Shown here: positions 44,543 through 53,373 of the stretch, piece after piece | Numbering within the stretch: position 1 is the first letter of the stretch | Layout: every line of letters begins with the position of its first letter | Origin: Curtobacterium sp. 458 | GTDB lineage: Bacteria; Actinomycetota; Actinomycetes; Actinomycetales; Microbacteriaceae | Assembly (NCBI RefSeq): GCF_030406605.1 | Contig: NZ_CP129104.1 | Span: 1,128,072 to 1,192,071, forward strand | Length of the DNA stretch: 64,000 bases | Reading direction: 5' to 3' | Made by a program: the position numbers and the translations under genes | The notes under the pieces: model-generated | Database searches by the model: none | The model's input: only the letters and a program-made list of their open reading frames with translations | Told to the model about the DNA's origin: nothing

Positions 44543-44548
44543 AGCATA
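44543..44548 (-). promoter_or_regulatory. Candidate -10 of the DEAD-box gene
   Basis: TATGCT on the minus strand in the 278-bp gap before the helicase. It would give a leader of about 200 nt, as is common for cold-induced helicase genes. No clear -35. The leader has a small ACCGG/CCGGT hairpin near the ribosome binding site. Confidence 0.4.
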
Positions 44549-44610
44549 GCGGGTGCTCCCCCGCGGACCGGGGGTGGGGCCGTTCGCCCTGCGCGTGCGA
44601 GGATGCCCGG

Positions 44611-45435
44611 GTGCGCGCCAGGACCCTGACCATGACCGTCGCGACGACCCTGGTGGCCGTGCTCGGCACCGCCGCCTGCGCCACCGCGACCCCGGCGTCC
44701 TCGTACCGGAACCTGCCGACCTCCGGCGTCCCCGACTACCAGCTCGGAGGCTCGTACACGCCTCCGGCAGGCGTCACGATCGTCGAACGGGACAGTACCG
44801 AGCGACCCGCGAAGGGGAAGTACTCGATCTGCTACGTCAACGGTTTCCAGACGCAGCCCGAGGACGCGACGACGTGGAAGCGGGACCACCCGACCGCGAT
44901 CCTCCGCGATGCGAAGGGCAAGCCCGTGTCCGATCCGGGCTGGCCGGACGAGATGCTCCTCGACACCACGACCGCGGCCAAGCGCGCCACGATCGTCCGG
45001 GTGCTGACGAAGTCCGTCGCCCGGTGCGCCGACCGGGGCTTCGCCGCCGTCGAGTTCGACAACCTCGACTCGTGGACGCGCTCGGAGGGGAAGCTCACAC
45101 GCTCCGGGAACCTCGCGCTCGCCGCGGCGCTCGTGCGGCTCGGGCACGGCAAGGGCCTCGCCGTCGGGCAGAAGAACACCCCGCAGCTCGGTGCGTCGGG
45201 ACGGAAGCAGACCGGGTTCGACTTCGTGGTCGCCGAGGAGTGCTTCGTCTACCAGGAGTGCGGCGCGTACACGAAGGCGTACGGGAAGCGCGTCATCGAC
45301 ATCGAGTACACCGACAACAGCAAGCGCCCGTGGTCGTCCGTGTGCGCGTCGACGAAGCGGCCGGCGATGACGATCCTCCGGGACCGCGACCTGGTGCCGG
45401 CGGGCGACGACGCCTACGTGTTCGAGCACTGCTGA
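44611..45435 (+). CDS. Exported GH114-like (endo-alpha-1,4-polygalactosaminidase/TM1410) protein
   Basis: 274 aa. N-terminal signal (hydrophobic residues about 6-20) ending LGTAACAT, possibly a weak lipobox. The TIM-barrel-like domain has KYSICYVNGFQT and GFAAVEFDNLDSW, the aspartate-rich strand of GH114. Would act on cell-surface or foreign polysaccharide. GTG 44611 chosen because it gives a full signal peptide. Confidence 0.75.
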   Translation: MRARTLTMTVATTLVAVLGTAACATATPASSYRNLPTSGVPDYQLGGSYTPPAGVTIVERDSTERPAKGKYSICYVNGFQTQPEDATTWKRDHPTAILRDAKGKPVSDPGWPDEMLLDTTTAAKRATIVRVLTKSVARCADRGFAAVEFDNLDSWTRSEGKLTRSGNLALAAALVRLGHGKGLAVGQKNTPQLGASGRKQTGFDFVVAEECFVYQECGAYTKAYGKRVIDIEYTDNSKRPWSSVCASTKRPAMTILRDRDLVPAGDDAYVFEHC

Positions 45436-45464
45436 CACGGACCGCGTCGCGTGCGCGACCATCC

Positions 45465-45479
45465 GGCCTGGAGGCGCGG
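45465..45479 (+). repeat. Dispersed 15-bp motif GGCCTGGAGGCGCGG
   Basis: Exact copy between the convergent GH114-like and GntR genes. Confidence 0.7.
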
Positions 45480-45503
45480 GTCCTGCCCGCCGCGCCCGTC
45501 GCG

Positions 45504-45863
45504 TCAGGCGGGCCAGGCCTCGTGCAGTGCCGTGGCGGCCTGGTCGGCGGACAGTCCGGCACTCCGCGCGGCGACGGCCAGCGCGTGCGCTGCCTCGGCG
45601 ACCTCCGGCGGGACGTCGGCAGGACGCACCACCCGGGTGCCGGCACCGCGTGCGGTGTGCACGAGCCCGGACTCCTCGAGCAGCTGGTACGCCTTCGCGA
45701 CCGTGCCCGCGGCCAGCCCGAGCTCGTCCGCCAGCCCCCGGACGCTCGGCAGCCGTGCACCGTCGACGAGGTAGCCCGCCTGGATCTGTGCGGCGATCTG
45801 CGCGCGGACCTGCTCGAACGGCGGGACGCTGCCGCCGCGGTCGAGTGCCACCAGACCGTTCAT
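45504..45863 (-). CDS. GntR-family regulator, YtrA subgroup
   Basis: 119 aa, short GntR of the YtrA kind: winged helix with PPFEQVRAQIAAQIQAGYL and LPSVRGLADELGLAAGTV, then only one C-terminal helix region. YtrA regulators usually control a neighbouring ABC transporter, but none is here. Starts 10 nt after the DUF1684 gene, so they form one operon. Confidence 0.88.
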   Translation of the reverse strand: MNGLVALDRGGSVPPFEQVRAQIAAQIQAGYLVDGARLPSVRGLADELGLAAGTVAKAYQLLEESGLVHTARGAGTRVVRPADVPPEVAEAAHALAVAARSAGLSADQAATALHEAWPA

Positions 45864-45873
45864 CTGCACCTCG

Positions 45874-46551
45874 CTAGAAGTCGTACTGCTCGCCGACGGG
45901 GATCGGGACGGGGACGGTGTTGCCGGGCGGTGCGAGCGGGCACGCCCACGCGGGGTCGTACGCGCACGAGGGGTTGTACGCGAAGTTGAAGTCGAGCACG
46001 AGCTCGTCGTCCTCACCGCCGAGGTCCGCGCCCTTGATCGTGTCCAGCAGGTAGCGGCCGCCGCCGTAGGTACCGCGGGCCTTGCCGGCGCTCGCGTCCT
46101 TCACCGGCACGAAGACCCCGCCCGCGTAGCCACCGTGCGACCACACGTCGAGCGTCCCGATGCCGGGCAGCCGCACCACGCCGAGCCGGTCGAAGTGCAC
46201 GATGCCGTCGGTCCCGGTCTCGACGTCCATCGCCTGGGGCTCCGCGGGCTCGATCCGGGCGTGGAACCGCCAGTCCGGGTCGTAGGTCGGGACGGGCAGC
46301 GACTCGAAGTCGGCCGCGTCCTCGGCCAGCAGTGGCGACGCGGGGTGGTCGGCGAACATCGCGTCCCGGGTCTCCCGCCAGAACGCGTGCGCGGTCTGCG
46401 GGTCGGGGGTCGCACGCACCCGGCGGTACAGGTCGAACGTCATCCGCCGCCAGTCGACGGTCGCGAGCGTGCTCGCGACGGTCGCGTCGGTGCTCGGCAC
46501 GGTGGCCGCGTCGTCGGTCCGGGGCTCGTCTCCTGCTCGCAGGTCGCTCAC
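45874..46551 (-). CDS. DUF1684 protein
   Basis: 225 aa, with RYLLDTIKGADLG, LVLDFNFAYNPSCAYD and CPLAPPGNTVPVPIPVGE, the conserved end block of DUF1684. Function unknown. GTG start with TACGGG directly upstream. First gene of a pair with the GntR regulator. Confidence 0.88.
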   Translation of the reverse strand: MSDLRAGDEPRTDDAATVPSTDATVASTLATVDWRRMTFDLYRRVRATPDPQTAHAFWRETRDAMFADHPASPLLAEDAADFESLPVPTYDPDWRFHARIEPAEPQAMDVETGTDGIVHFDRLGVVRLPGIGTLDVWSHGGYAGGVFVPVKDASAGKARGTYGGGRYLLDTIKGADLGGEDDELVLDFNFAYNPSCAYDPAWACPLAPPGNTVPVPIPVGEQYDF

Positions 46552-46612
46552 CCGTACAGGCTACGCCCGGGCCGCTCGCGGGAGCGAGCACGGGACCGCG
46601 GGTCGGCCGGCG

Positions 46613-47092
46613 TCACGCGGGACGGCGCCACGTGGGTGCGAGCTGCCGCATCCGCAGCCCGCGCCACTGCCAGATGACCCACATCCCCGGCCAGAGCAGC
46701 ACCCCGAGGACCGGTGGCCGCATCCGGTAGGTCAGCCGGTCGAGCAGCAGCGTCGTGCCGTCACCGAGGTCGACCGTGGCCATCCGGTGCGCCATCGTCA
46801 TCCGGCCGAAGAGCCCCGACACCCCGCCACCGTTGTCGCGTTGCACCGGGACGCCCTCGACCTCGTACCGGTCGATGTCCACGTGGGTGTCGCCGCTCGG
46901 GAACACCCCGAACGCATCGGCGGCGATCGGGTGCGGCTGGCCGGGCGTCCACCGCGCCGGGAACCCCTCGGGGGAGCGCGACCGGTACCGGAGGAACGGC
47001 TTCGTGACCGCCACCATCACCGACGGTGACAGGAGCGCGTCGCGGACCGCGTCGACCGGAGCGTCGAGGACGGTGCGGAGACCCACGTGCAT
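46613..47092 (-). CDS. SRPBCC-like hypothetical protein
   Basis: 159 aa. The pattern of an N-terminal strand-helix (RTVLDAPVDAVRDALLSP) followed by beta strands and a C-terminal helix resembles the START/SRPBCC fold of polyketide cyclase-like proteins. No ligand known. TAGCGT 7 nt before the ATG. Confidence 0.6.
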   Translation of the reverse strand: MHVGLRTVLDAPVDAVRDALLSPSVMVAVTKPFLRYRSRSPEGFPARWTPGQPHPIAADAFGVFPSGDTHVDIDRYEVEGVPVQRDNGGGVSGLFGRMTMAHRMATVDLGDGTTLLLDRLTYRMRPPVLGVLLWPGMWVIWQWRGLRMRQLAPTWRRPA

Positions 47093-47152
47093 GCGCCCGA
47101 CGCTACGCGGACCGACTGTGACGGGGTGCGTTCCCCGGAGGCACCGGTGTGT

Positions 47153-47785
47153 TCAGGCGTGCCGGGCGGACCGGCGGCGCGAACCCTCGGCGCGGTCGTG
47201 CCGACGGAGCCGCTCGGCCAGGGACATCCGCACGGTCGGCCACTCGGACGCGGTGATCGAGAAGACGACGGTGTCGCGGAGCGTGCCGTCGCGACCGATC
47301 TGGTGGTTCCGGAGCACGCCGTCCTGCTTCGCTCCGAGCGCCGCGATCGCCGCGCGGGACTGCATGTTGTGGAAGTGCGTCCGGAACTCGACCGCGATGC
47401 ACTGCCACGACTCGAACGCGTGCGAGAGCTGCAGGAGCTTCGCCTCGGTGTTGATGCCCGTGCGCTGCGCCGACCGGGCGAGGAACGTCGACCCGACCTC
47501 GACCCGGCGGTTCGCCTGGTCGACGTTCATGAACGTGGTCGAGCCCACCACGCGGCCCGTCGGGCGGTCGCGCACCGCGAACGGCACCATCCGACCCGCC
47601 TCGTGCTCGGCGAGTCGCCGCTCGATCTCGGCGTCGACCTGCGCCGGAGCCGGGATCGACGTGTACCAGGTGCGCCACAGATCGCCGTCCGTGACCGCCG
47701 CCCGCAGGTCGTCCGCGTGCTCCGCCCCGAGGGGTTCGAGCGTCACGCGGTCGCCGGTCAGGGTGGGAACGGGGGCGATCTCCAT
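47153..47785 (-). CDS. GNAT acetyltransferase, RimJ/RimL type
   Basis: 210 aa; domain type acetyltransf_3 with VTLEPLGAEHADDLRAAV at the start, VGSTFLARSAQRTGINTEAK for the acetyl-CoA loop and NMQSRAAIAALGAKQDGVLR. Target unknown, possibly protein N-termini or small amines. I chose ATG 47785, which follows TAGGAT, over a start 7 codons earlier. Confidence 0.87.
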   Translation of the reverse strand: MEIAPVPTLTGDRVTLEPLGAEHADDLRAAVTDGDLWRTWYTSIPAPAQVDAEIERRLAEHEAGRMVPFAVRDRPTGRVVGSTTFMNVDQANRRVEVGSTFLARSAQRTGINTEAKLLQLSHAFESWQCIAVEFRTHFHNMQSRAAIAALGAKQDGVLRNHQIGRDGTLRDTVVFSITASEWPTVRMSLAERLRRHDRAEGSRRRSARHA

Positions 47786-47881
47786 GACACGGAATCCTAC
47801 GGTCACCGACCGTCACCGGACCTCCGGACGAGACCGACCTGTGGAGACGGACAGGGGCCGGCGGACGACTACCCTGTGCTC

Positions 47882-48460
47882 GTGGCAGCACGCACGCAGC
47901 AGCAGTACCAGGTCCGTTTCGCGTGGGGCGTCGCCGGCGCCGGACGGATCGCGCACGACACCCACCTGCTCGTCTGGGTCGACGTCCTCCCCGCCCCGCG
48001 GGACCACGACGACGCACTCCGCCGCACCGTCGCGGCCCTGCCGGACGGCCCGGAGGTCGTGCTCGGCCACCTCGGCAACGCGAGCGCGGTCGCGGAACGC
48101 GTGACGCGCCTCCAGGCCGAACGCGGTGACCGGTGCGTCGTCGCGATCGTCGCCGCCGGAGCCGACCACGCTGCCCGCTCGGACGCGGCGGACGCCGCCG
48201 GTGAGGCGTGGGACGTCCCCGGATCGCCGGACTTCGCGGTCGAGGACCTCCTCGCCGCGGGGGCCGTCCTCGACGCGCTCGCCGCGGTCGGGATCGACCA
48301 CACGTCGCCGGAGGCCGCTGCCGCCTGCGCGGCGTACACGGGCCTCCGACGAGCCACGAAGCACCTCGTCTCGGCGTCCGAGGGGGCGCGGGAGCTCGAC
48401 CGGGCCGACGTGCAGGCGGCGCTGGCCCGCGGTGGGGAACTCGTCACCCTGCGGGCGTAG
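47882..48460 (+). CDS. ComB-like (2-phosphosulfolactate phosphatase family) protein
   Basis: 192 aa, Ala-rich. THLLVWVDVL at the start and the C-terminal GAVLDALAAVGIDHTSPEA resemble ComB-like proteins. No coenzyme M genes expected here, so the substrate is probably different. GTG start with TACCCT before it; divergent from the GNAT gene. Confidence 0.6.
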   Translation: MAARTQQQYQVRFAWGVAGAGRIAHDTHLLVWVDVLPAPRDHDDALRRTVAALPDGPEVVLGHLGNASAVAERVTRLQAERGDRCVVAIVAAGADHAARSDAADAAGEAWDVPGSPDFAVEDLLAAGAVLDALAAVGIDHTSPEAAAACAAYTGLRRATKHLVSASEGARELDRADVQAALARGGELVTLRA

Positions 48461-48497
48461 CGTCCGGAGGGTCAACGGACCCGAGAAGGAGCACGTC

Positions 48498-48800
48498 ATG
48501 AAGGCAGTCGTCGGCGACACCGTGATCGCGGAGAGCGACAAGGACGACCTCATCCAGATCGAGGGCAACTGGTACTTCCCGCCGTCGAGCGTGAAGACCG
48601 AGCTGCTGACCGAGAGCCCGACGCAGTACCACTGCCCGTGGAAGGGCGACACGCAGTACTACACCGTGCACGTCGACGGGCAGGAGCTGCCGGACCGCGC
48701 CTGGTCGTACCCGACGCCGATCCCGTCCTCGTTCGACCGCGTCGGCAAGGACTACTCGGGCTACGTCGCGTTCTGGAAGGACGTCACGGTCGTCGAGTAG
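48498..48800 (+). CDS. DUF427 protein
   Basis: 100 aa, beta-rich, with IEGNWYFPPSSV, TQYHCPWKGDTQYYTV and the final YSGYVAFW that define DUF427. Function unknown. ATG with AGAAGGAG 6 nt upstream, a clear ribosome binding site, so probably part of a message shared with the ComB-like gene 37 bp upstream. Confidence 0.93.
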   Translation: MKAVVGDTVIAESDKDDLIQIEGNWYFPPSSVKTELLTESPTQYHCPWKGDTQYYTVHVDGQELPDRAWSYPTPIPSSFDRVGKDYSGYVAFWKDVTVVE

Positions 48801-48865
48801 ACCCGGCTGGGCACCAGTGGGCGGGGCGCCGGCGCGTGCACCGGCCGTGCCCGCGGCGCCGTGCG

Positions 48866-50116
48866 TCAGCCCGCGAGCGTCAGCCAGACCAGCGCGACGT
48901 TGAGCGCCACGATCACCAGCGCGATGACCCCCGCGACCACGCGGGTGGTCATCGCGTTGACGTCGTCCCCCATCACGCTCCGCCGCGAGGTGTAGACCAC
49001 CAGCGGCACGATCGCGAACGCGATCCCGAAGCTCAGCACGACCTGGCTGACCACGAGCAGCATCGTCGCGTCCGCGTTCACCGCGAGCAGCACGATCGCC
49101 GGCACGAGGGTCACGAGCCGCCGCACGACCACCGGGATCCGCACGTGCAGGAGCCCCTTCATGATCTCGGCACCGGCCATGCAGCCCACCGAGGTCGACG
49201 CCAACCCCGACGCCAGCAGCCCCACCGCGAACAGCACGCCCACGACCGGGCCGACGTTCGCCGCGATGGCCGCCTGCGCCCCCGGGATGGTGTCGGTCCC
49301 CTCCGCCCCCGGCAGCGTCGCCGCGGCGAGGACGAGCATGCAGATGTTCACGCCGCCCGCGATGACGAGTGCGAGGGCCACGTCCCACCGCGTCGCGACG
49401 AGGACCCGTCGGCGCTCCGGCCCCGCGGGGACGTCACCGTGGCGGTCCCGCGCGAGGGCCGAGTGCAGGTACACGGCGTGCGGCATCACCGTCGCGCCGA
49501 GCATCGACGCCGCGAGCAGCACCGAGCCGGAGCCCTCGAAGCGCGGGACCAGCCCGGCGACGAGTTCCGTCGGAGACACCTGCGCGAAGAGCAGACCCGC
49601 GCAGAAGCCGACCGTCAGGATCGCGAGCATCGCCGTGACGACCGCCTCGAACGCCCGGGTGCCCCGCCGGTTCTGCAGGAGCAGGATCGCCATCGACACC
49701 ACGCCCGTGATCACCCCGCCGGCGACCAGCGGCAGCCCGAAGAGCAGGTGCAGCGCCAGTGCCCCACCGATGACCTCGGCGATGTCGGTGGCGGCCGCGA
49801 CGACCTCGGCCTGCGCCCAGAAGAGCAGCCGGGGTGTGCGCCGCATCCGGAGGCCGAGGTGCTCCGGGAGGGACTTGCCCGTGACCACCCCGAGCTTCGC
49901 CGAGAGGTACTGCACCACGACGGCACTCGCGTTGGCGGCGACGAGGACCCAGAGCAGCAGGTAGCCGTACTTCGCACCCGCCGTGAGGTTGGCGGCGACG
50001 TTGCCGGGGTCGACGTAGGCGATGGCGGCGACGAAGGCGGGGCCGAGGAGTGTCAGACCGGCGGCGCGCTTCCGAGGGGTGGTCGCCTCGGCGGGGCGGG
50101 TCGCGGTGTCGGTCAT
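48866..50116 (-). CDS. mntH: Nramp-family Mn2+/Fe2+ transporter MntH
   Basis: 416 aa, eleven spans. Metal-site motifs DPGN (36-39) and MPH (211-213) are intact, so it should import Mn2+ or related metals with protons. It stands alone with an operator-like palindrome just before the start. Converges with DUF427. Confidence 0.95.
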   Translation of the reverse strand: MTDTATRPAEATTPRKRAAGLTLLGPAFVAAIAYVDPGNVAANLTAGAKYGYLLLWVLVAANASAVVVQYLSAKLGVVTGKSLPEHLGLRMRRTPRLLFWAQAEVVAAATDIAEVIGGALALHLLFGLPLVAGGVITGVVSMAILLLQNRRGTRAFEAVVTAMLAILTVGFCAGLLFAQVSPTELVAGLVPRFEGSGSVLLAASMLGATVMPHAVYLHSALARDRHGDVPAGPERRRVLVATRWDVALALVIAGGVNICMLVLAAATLPGAEGTDTIPGAQAAIAANVGPVVGVLFAVGLLASGLASTSVGCMAGAEIMKGLLHVRIPVVVRRLVTLVPAIVLLAVNADATMLLVVSQVVLSFGIAFAIVPLVVYTSRRSVMGDDVNAMTTRVVAGVIALVIVALNVALVWLTLAG

Positions 50117-50134
50117 GGGGACCAGTGTGCCAGA

Positions 50135-50154
50135 GGATTCGGCATCCCGAATCC
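50135..50154 (-). promoter_or_regulatory. Palindromic operator before mntH
   Basis: GGATTCGGcatcCCGAATCC is a perfect 8+8-bp dyad 19 nt upstream of the ATG, located where the promoter spacer must be. Best explained as the site of a metal-sensing repressor (MntR/DtxR type). Confidence 0.65.
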
Positions 50155-50212
50155 TTGTTTTCGCCTCGTGTACGAATCGCGAGGAGGCCGACGTCAGCGG
50201 GGTGCGGCTGAC

Positions 50213-50227
50213 GGCCTGGAGGCGCGG
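50213..50227 (+). repeat. Dispersed 15-bp motif GGCCTGGAGGCGCGG
   Basis: Exact copy in the gap between mntH and the type VII locus. The remainder of this 225-bp gap has no gene. Confidence 0.7.
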
Positions 50228-50341
50228 ATTGCGTCCGCCACGTCGAGCGCGGCTGGCCGACTGGGCCCACTCGGCGTCTCCCGTCCGACCCAGGCCCGGT
50301 CCAGCCCGGACGTCATCCCTCCCGGGGGCCGGAGGGCTGAC

Positions 50342-51289
50342 TCACGCGACTGTCGTGTCAGCGCCGGGCCAGGTCGGGAGCATCGTCTGGCGGAACTCGG
50401 CGGATCCGAGCGCACTCTTCGGGAGCATGGCCTCGTACCAGTCGGCGTCGAGCTTGACGAGCTGCAACCCCTCGTTCAGGCGGTAGTCGTGCTGCAGCGA
50501 CATCGCCATGACCGCTGCCTCGCCGGACTCGGCGACGGTCTCGTCCACGACGCGCAGGTCGAGACCCGCCCAGCGCAGTCGCACGTCCAGTTCGTAGTAC
50601 TCCTGAACGTCCTCCACCGGGACCACCGTGGCCCACACACCGGGTCCGGTCTGCATGAACCCTGACCGTTCGGCGGCAGGGTCCTGCCGAACGATCGCAA
50701 CGTGCGTGCCGTCGATCAAGTCGGCGACGTACTTCGTCCCGCCGACGGATGCGATCCCGCCCCCGAACATCGAGATCGGTCGCTGGAAGGCCGGCCGGCC
50801 CGCCTGCAGGTCGTCGCGGAAGACCCATCCGATGTGCACGCCGGCGTACCGGGCCACCCAGGTCTCCGGACCCTCTCCGGTGTAGCGCCAGATCTCGGCG
50901 CCGAACGGGACGCGGTGCGACGGCATCCAGTTGAGCTCGACGATGCGGTCCAGGTCGTTCGGGACGAAGCCGGTGCCCGTGAACGGTTCACGATCAACCC
51001 ACATGGCGCCGAGCGCTTCGGCGGTCCGTGCATCCGAGCCACCGATGGCCGGGCGGACGAAGAGCTCCGGCGTTGCCTGGAACCGTACGACGTCGAGGTG
51101 AGGCATGTCGGCGCCGAAGGGACTGCCGGGGAACCCGAGCCCGTGCACCTCGATCAGGTCCGCGATCCGTTCGAGTCCGGTCGTCGCGGTCATCGGGACC
51201 ACGTACCCGCCGAAGCGCTCGAGCTGCCCGTTGAAGAACGCGTCGCTCAACTGTGGCGTGATCGCCTTCTGCATGATGGTGCCGGTCAC
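50342..51289 (-). CDS. B-type protein of the T7SS effector module, copy 2
   Basis: 315 aa, no signal, beta-rich. Paralogue of the protein at 53374-54315: both share GYVVP, HGLGFPGSPFG (residues 49-59)/FPGSPFG, IGG(S/D)DA, FTGTGFV and GWVFRDDL. Residues 130-136 GAEIWRY followed by WVARY are the same words as in the orphan effector domain at 52559-52981. GTG start with GAGGGG upstream; its first bases and leader copy those of the effector gene at 58789. Probably immunity or chaperone protein; no known family recognised. Confidence 0.75.
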   Translation of the reverse strand: MTGTIMQKAITPQLSDAFFNGQLERFGGYVVPMTATTGLERIADLIEVHGLGFPGSPFGADMPHLDVVRFQATPELFVRPAIGGSDARTAEALGAMWVDREPFTGTGFVPNDLDRIVELNWMPSHRVPFGAEIWRYTGEGPETWVARYAGVHIGWVFRDDLQAGRPAFQRPISMFGGGIASVGGTKYVADLIDGTHVAIVRQDPAAERSGFMQTGPGVWATVVPVEDVQEYYELDVRLRWAGLDLRVVDETVAESGEAAVMAMSLQHDYRLNEGLQLVKLDADWYEAMLPKSALGSAEFRQTMLPTWPGADTTVA

Positions 51290-51428
51290 GGTGGGGTCCC
51301 CTCGTCGTCGCGTCCTACTGTCCCCAGGCTAGGTGCTCGTCGGCCGAGGTGGTCTCGATCGCTCCGGGGTTGCAGTGCTCCGAGCGGTTCACTGCTCGAT
51401 GAACTCGGCACTGGATCCTCGCTCTGAG

Positions 51429-52577
51429 CTACTCGCCGAGGACGGTGCGGACCGCTCCGGCCTCGAAGCTGCGCACGTACGCGAGTTCACGGCCGGCTCG
51501 CTCGATGATGCCGCGGTCGTATCCGTCGTCCGCCCTGGCGCCGAGCCTGCCGTCGGAGAAGACCCGGAAGACGTCAGACCCGTTCCACGCGGAGTACGGC
51601 TCGGCGATCTCGACGTCCTGCTCCTCCACCGAGGCGATCGACCGGGCGACGCGGGACCCGACGAGTTCGTCCTCGCCGCGCGGGGCTCGCAACGGCCACA
51701 CGAACTCGTCTCCGGCGCGTTCCGGCAGCGGGGACACCGTCTGGATGAAGAGCGGGACTCGGTCGTCACCGAGGACCGCCGCGTTCGAGCCGTCGACCGG
51801 CCGCCATCGACCGTTCACGCACGCGTACCGGCCTCGGAGGATCTCGGTCGGCCCCGCGGGCGTGATCATCATCCTGTACGGAGCGATCTGCCCGATTTCC
51901 GATCGCGCCACCCAGAAGGCTGTCCGACCCCGGTAGAACGCGTCGAACGGCGCGTCGATGATGCGTCGACCGCGACCAGCGAGGGGCGATGTGTCCGCTA
52001 CGGTCACCCAGCAGTCGTCGCCTTGAGACCACAACACGTCTACGGGCTCGTCCGACACGTACCCGAGTCCTCGTCGCCATTCGACCGGACCTTCGACTTC
52101 CTCACCGCTGACCGCGGTCCAGAGCACCTGCGAGGGGACGGTCCTCGACGGATGCGGGTCGAGGTCGACGAGCTGCACTCCGTCGTGCGTGACCAGGCCG
52201 AACGCGCTCTGCGGGGCATCCCAGTCAGATCGGAACTCCGTGACCCTCAGGCCGCTGAGCCCTGTCAGGCTGCTGATCTGGTGCTGGAACACGCCGGATC
52301 GTTCATCGGAGGGGACCACACCGACCGTCCGCAACCAGTCAGGATCTCCGAATCCACTGATGGTGAGGCGGTCGGCGACTGCTCGAACCGACACCTTGAC
52401 ACCGTGCCACCAGGCCTCCACGTCACGTTGCACCAGCGCCGGCGGGCGTCTGGAGGCCAGTGCTTGAGAGATCTCTCCTTGGAGCAGCCGGTCGTTCGAT
52501 GCAGAGTAGGGGCGACGCACCGTCAGTTGCTGGTCGATCGTGTTCTCGAGGTGCATCCTCAGGGGAGCACCTTCCAT
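51429..52577 (-). CDS. A-type protein of the T7SS effector module, copy 2
   Basis: 382 aa. Paralogue of the protein at 54312-55361, with WWHG (WWRG there), GDPDWL/SPADVE, EPVDVLW (EPVEVIA) and SPLPERAGDEF (DPLPERASDGF). Its ATG overlaps the end of the orphan effector domain by 19 nt, exactly as the first copy overlaps the large effector. This conserved overlap implies coupled expression, as expected of immunity proteins. More A/T at third codon positions than the flanking chromosome. No known domain recognised. Confidence 0.75.
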   Translation of the reverse strand: MEGAPLRMHLENTIDQQLTVRRPYSASNDRLLQGEISQALASRRPPALVQRDVEAWWHGVKVSVRAVADRLTISGFGDPDWLRTVGVVPSDERSGVFQHQISSLTGLSGLRVTEFRSDWDAPQSAFGLVTHDGVQLVDLDPHPSRTVPSQVLWTAVSGEEVEGPVEWRRGLGYVSDEPVDVLWSQGDDCWVTVADTSPLAGRGRRIIDAPFDAFYRGRTAFWVARSEIGQIAPYRMMITPAGPTEILRGRYACVNGRWRPVDGSNAAVLGDDRVPLFIQTVSPLPERAGDEFVWPLRAPRGEDELVGSRVARSIASVEEQDVEIAEPYSAWNGSDVFRVFSDGRLGARADDGYDRGIIERAGRELAYVRSFEAGAVRTVLGE

Positions 52578-52981
52578 CTCGATGTCGCGAGGTCGTACCG
52601 AGCCAGGACTTCCTGGGTCCCGTTCGGCATGTACCGCCAGATCTCCGCACCGTCACGGAGCGTCAGGTCGCGTCCGAGCACCTCCGGCGCGTACGAGCCG
52701 GAGTGCCCGGCCCAGCCGTTTCCTCGGAACGGGTTCGCCCGGTCGAGTGCGCTCTCCACGTCGCGGAGCTCGTACTTCCCGTACTGCTTCGTCTGCATCG
52801 CACCCCGGTAGAGCGCCTCCCGTTGGGCAGGAGTGGCCTGGTCCCATGTCTGTCTGTCGATTCCGCTCAGAGCGTTCGCGTCAGCTTGCTGGAACCAGGT
52901 TCCTGCGTCTTGGAACACCATGTCCTTCCGGAGCACTCCGGCGGTGTTCGTCGTCTCGAACCGGACCGCGTACAAGCGCAT
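52559..52981 (-). CDS. Orphan C-terminal effector domain
   Basis: 140 aa, similar along its length to the last ~165 residues of the 1148-aa effector: WDQATPAQREALYRG (W46 onward) against WDDLPATERGALLEQ, NPFRGNGWAG (83-92) against NPYRGNGWAG, and DGAEIW against DGATIT. It has no WXG-type N-terminus and no good ribosome binding site before ATG 52981. Fits a silent or exchangeable toxin-tip cassette as known from polymorphic toxins. Catalytic activity unknown. Confidence 0.7.
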   Translation of the reverse strand: MRLYAVRFETTNTAGVLRKDMVFQDAGTWFQQADANALSGIDRQTWDQATPAQREALYRGAMQTKQYGKYELRDVESALDRANPFRGNGWAGHSGSYAPEVLGRDLTLRDGAEIWRYMPNGTQEVLARYDLATSRWKVLP

Positions 52982-53002
52982 CGAGCGCGTCGAACGATGA
53001 CG

Positions 53003-53357
53003 TCATCCGAGGACACGCGAGCCCTTCTCTGCCAGAACGTGAACGATGCAACCGGTGCGGTCCGTCGTGGCGGATGAGGAGAACTCCGCTGGTTCGTCGC
53101 TCAGGCGCAGCGTCATCGCAGGTCCTCGAAGGTCGCCGCCGGCCGTTGGCGTCTTCAACCGACTCGAGGTCGTTCTGGTGGTCACGGCGCGCAGAGGGGC
53201 CCACGAGTCGAGAGACAGCTCGAAGCCCCCGAAGGCATCGCGTGGCTCGATGCCCGGAACGGGCAGGTCTCGGGCACACCCTGACGGCCACGTTCCCGAG
53301 GAACGCCCGAACGTCCGTCTCCGGCGCGGTCAACTGCGATCGCACATATGGCACCAC
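53003..53357 (-). pseudogene. Small gene with apparent frameshift in the effector module
   Basis: The 392-bp gap between B1 and the orphan domain is not empty. A frame starting at GTG 53357 (GAGGGG just before) reads VVPYVRSQLTAPETDVRAFL, then around 53265-53275 coding quality moves to the next frame, which reads GIEPRDAFGGFELSLDSWAP and stays open with about three quarters G/C third positions to the TGA at 53003. Joining them requires removing one base and gives 117 aa. Unknown protein; could be a decayed third module gene. Confidence 0.4.
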
Positions 53358-53373
53358 TGCCCCTCGGTCCCCG

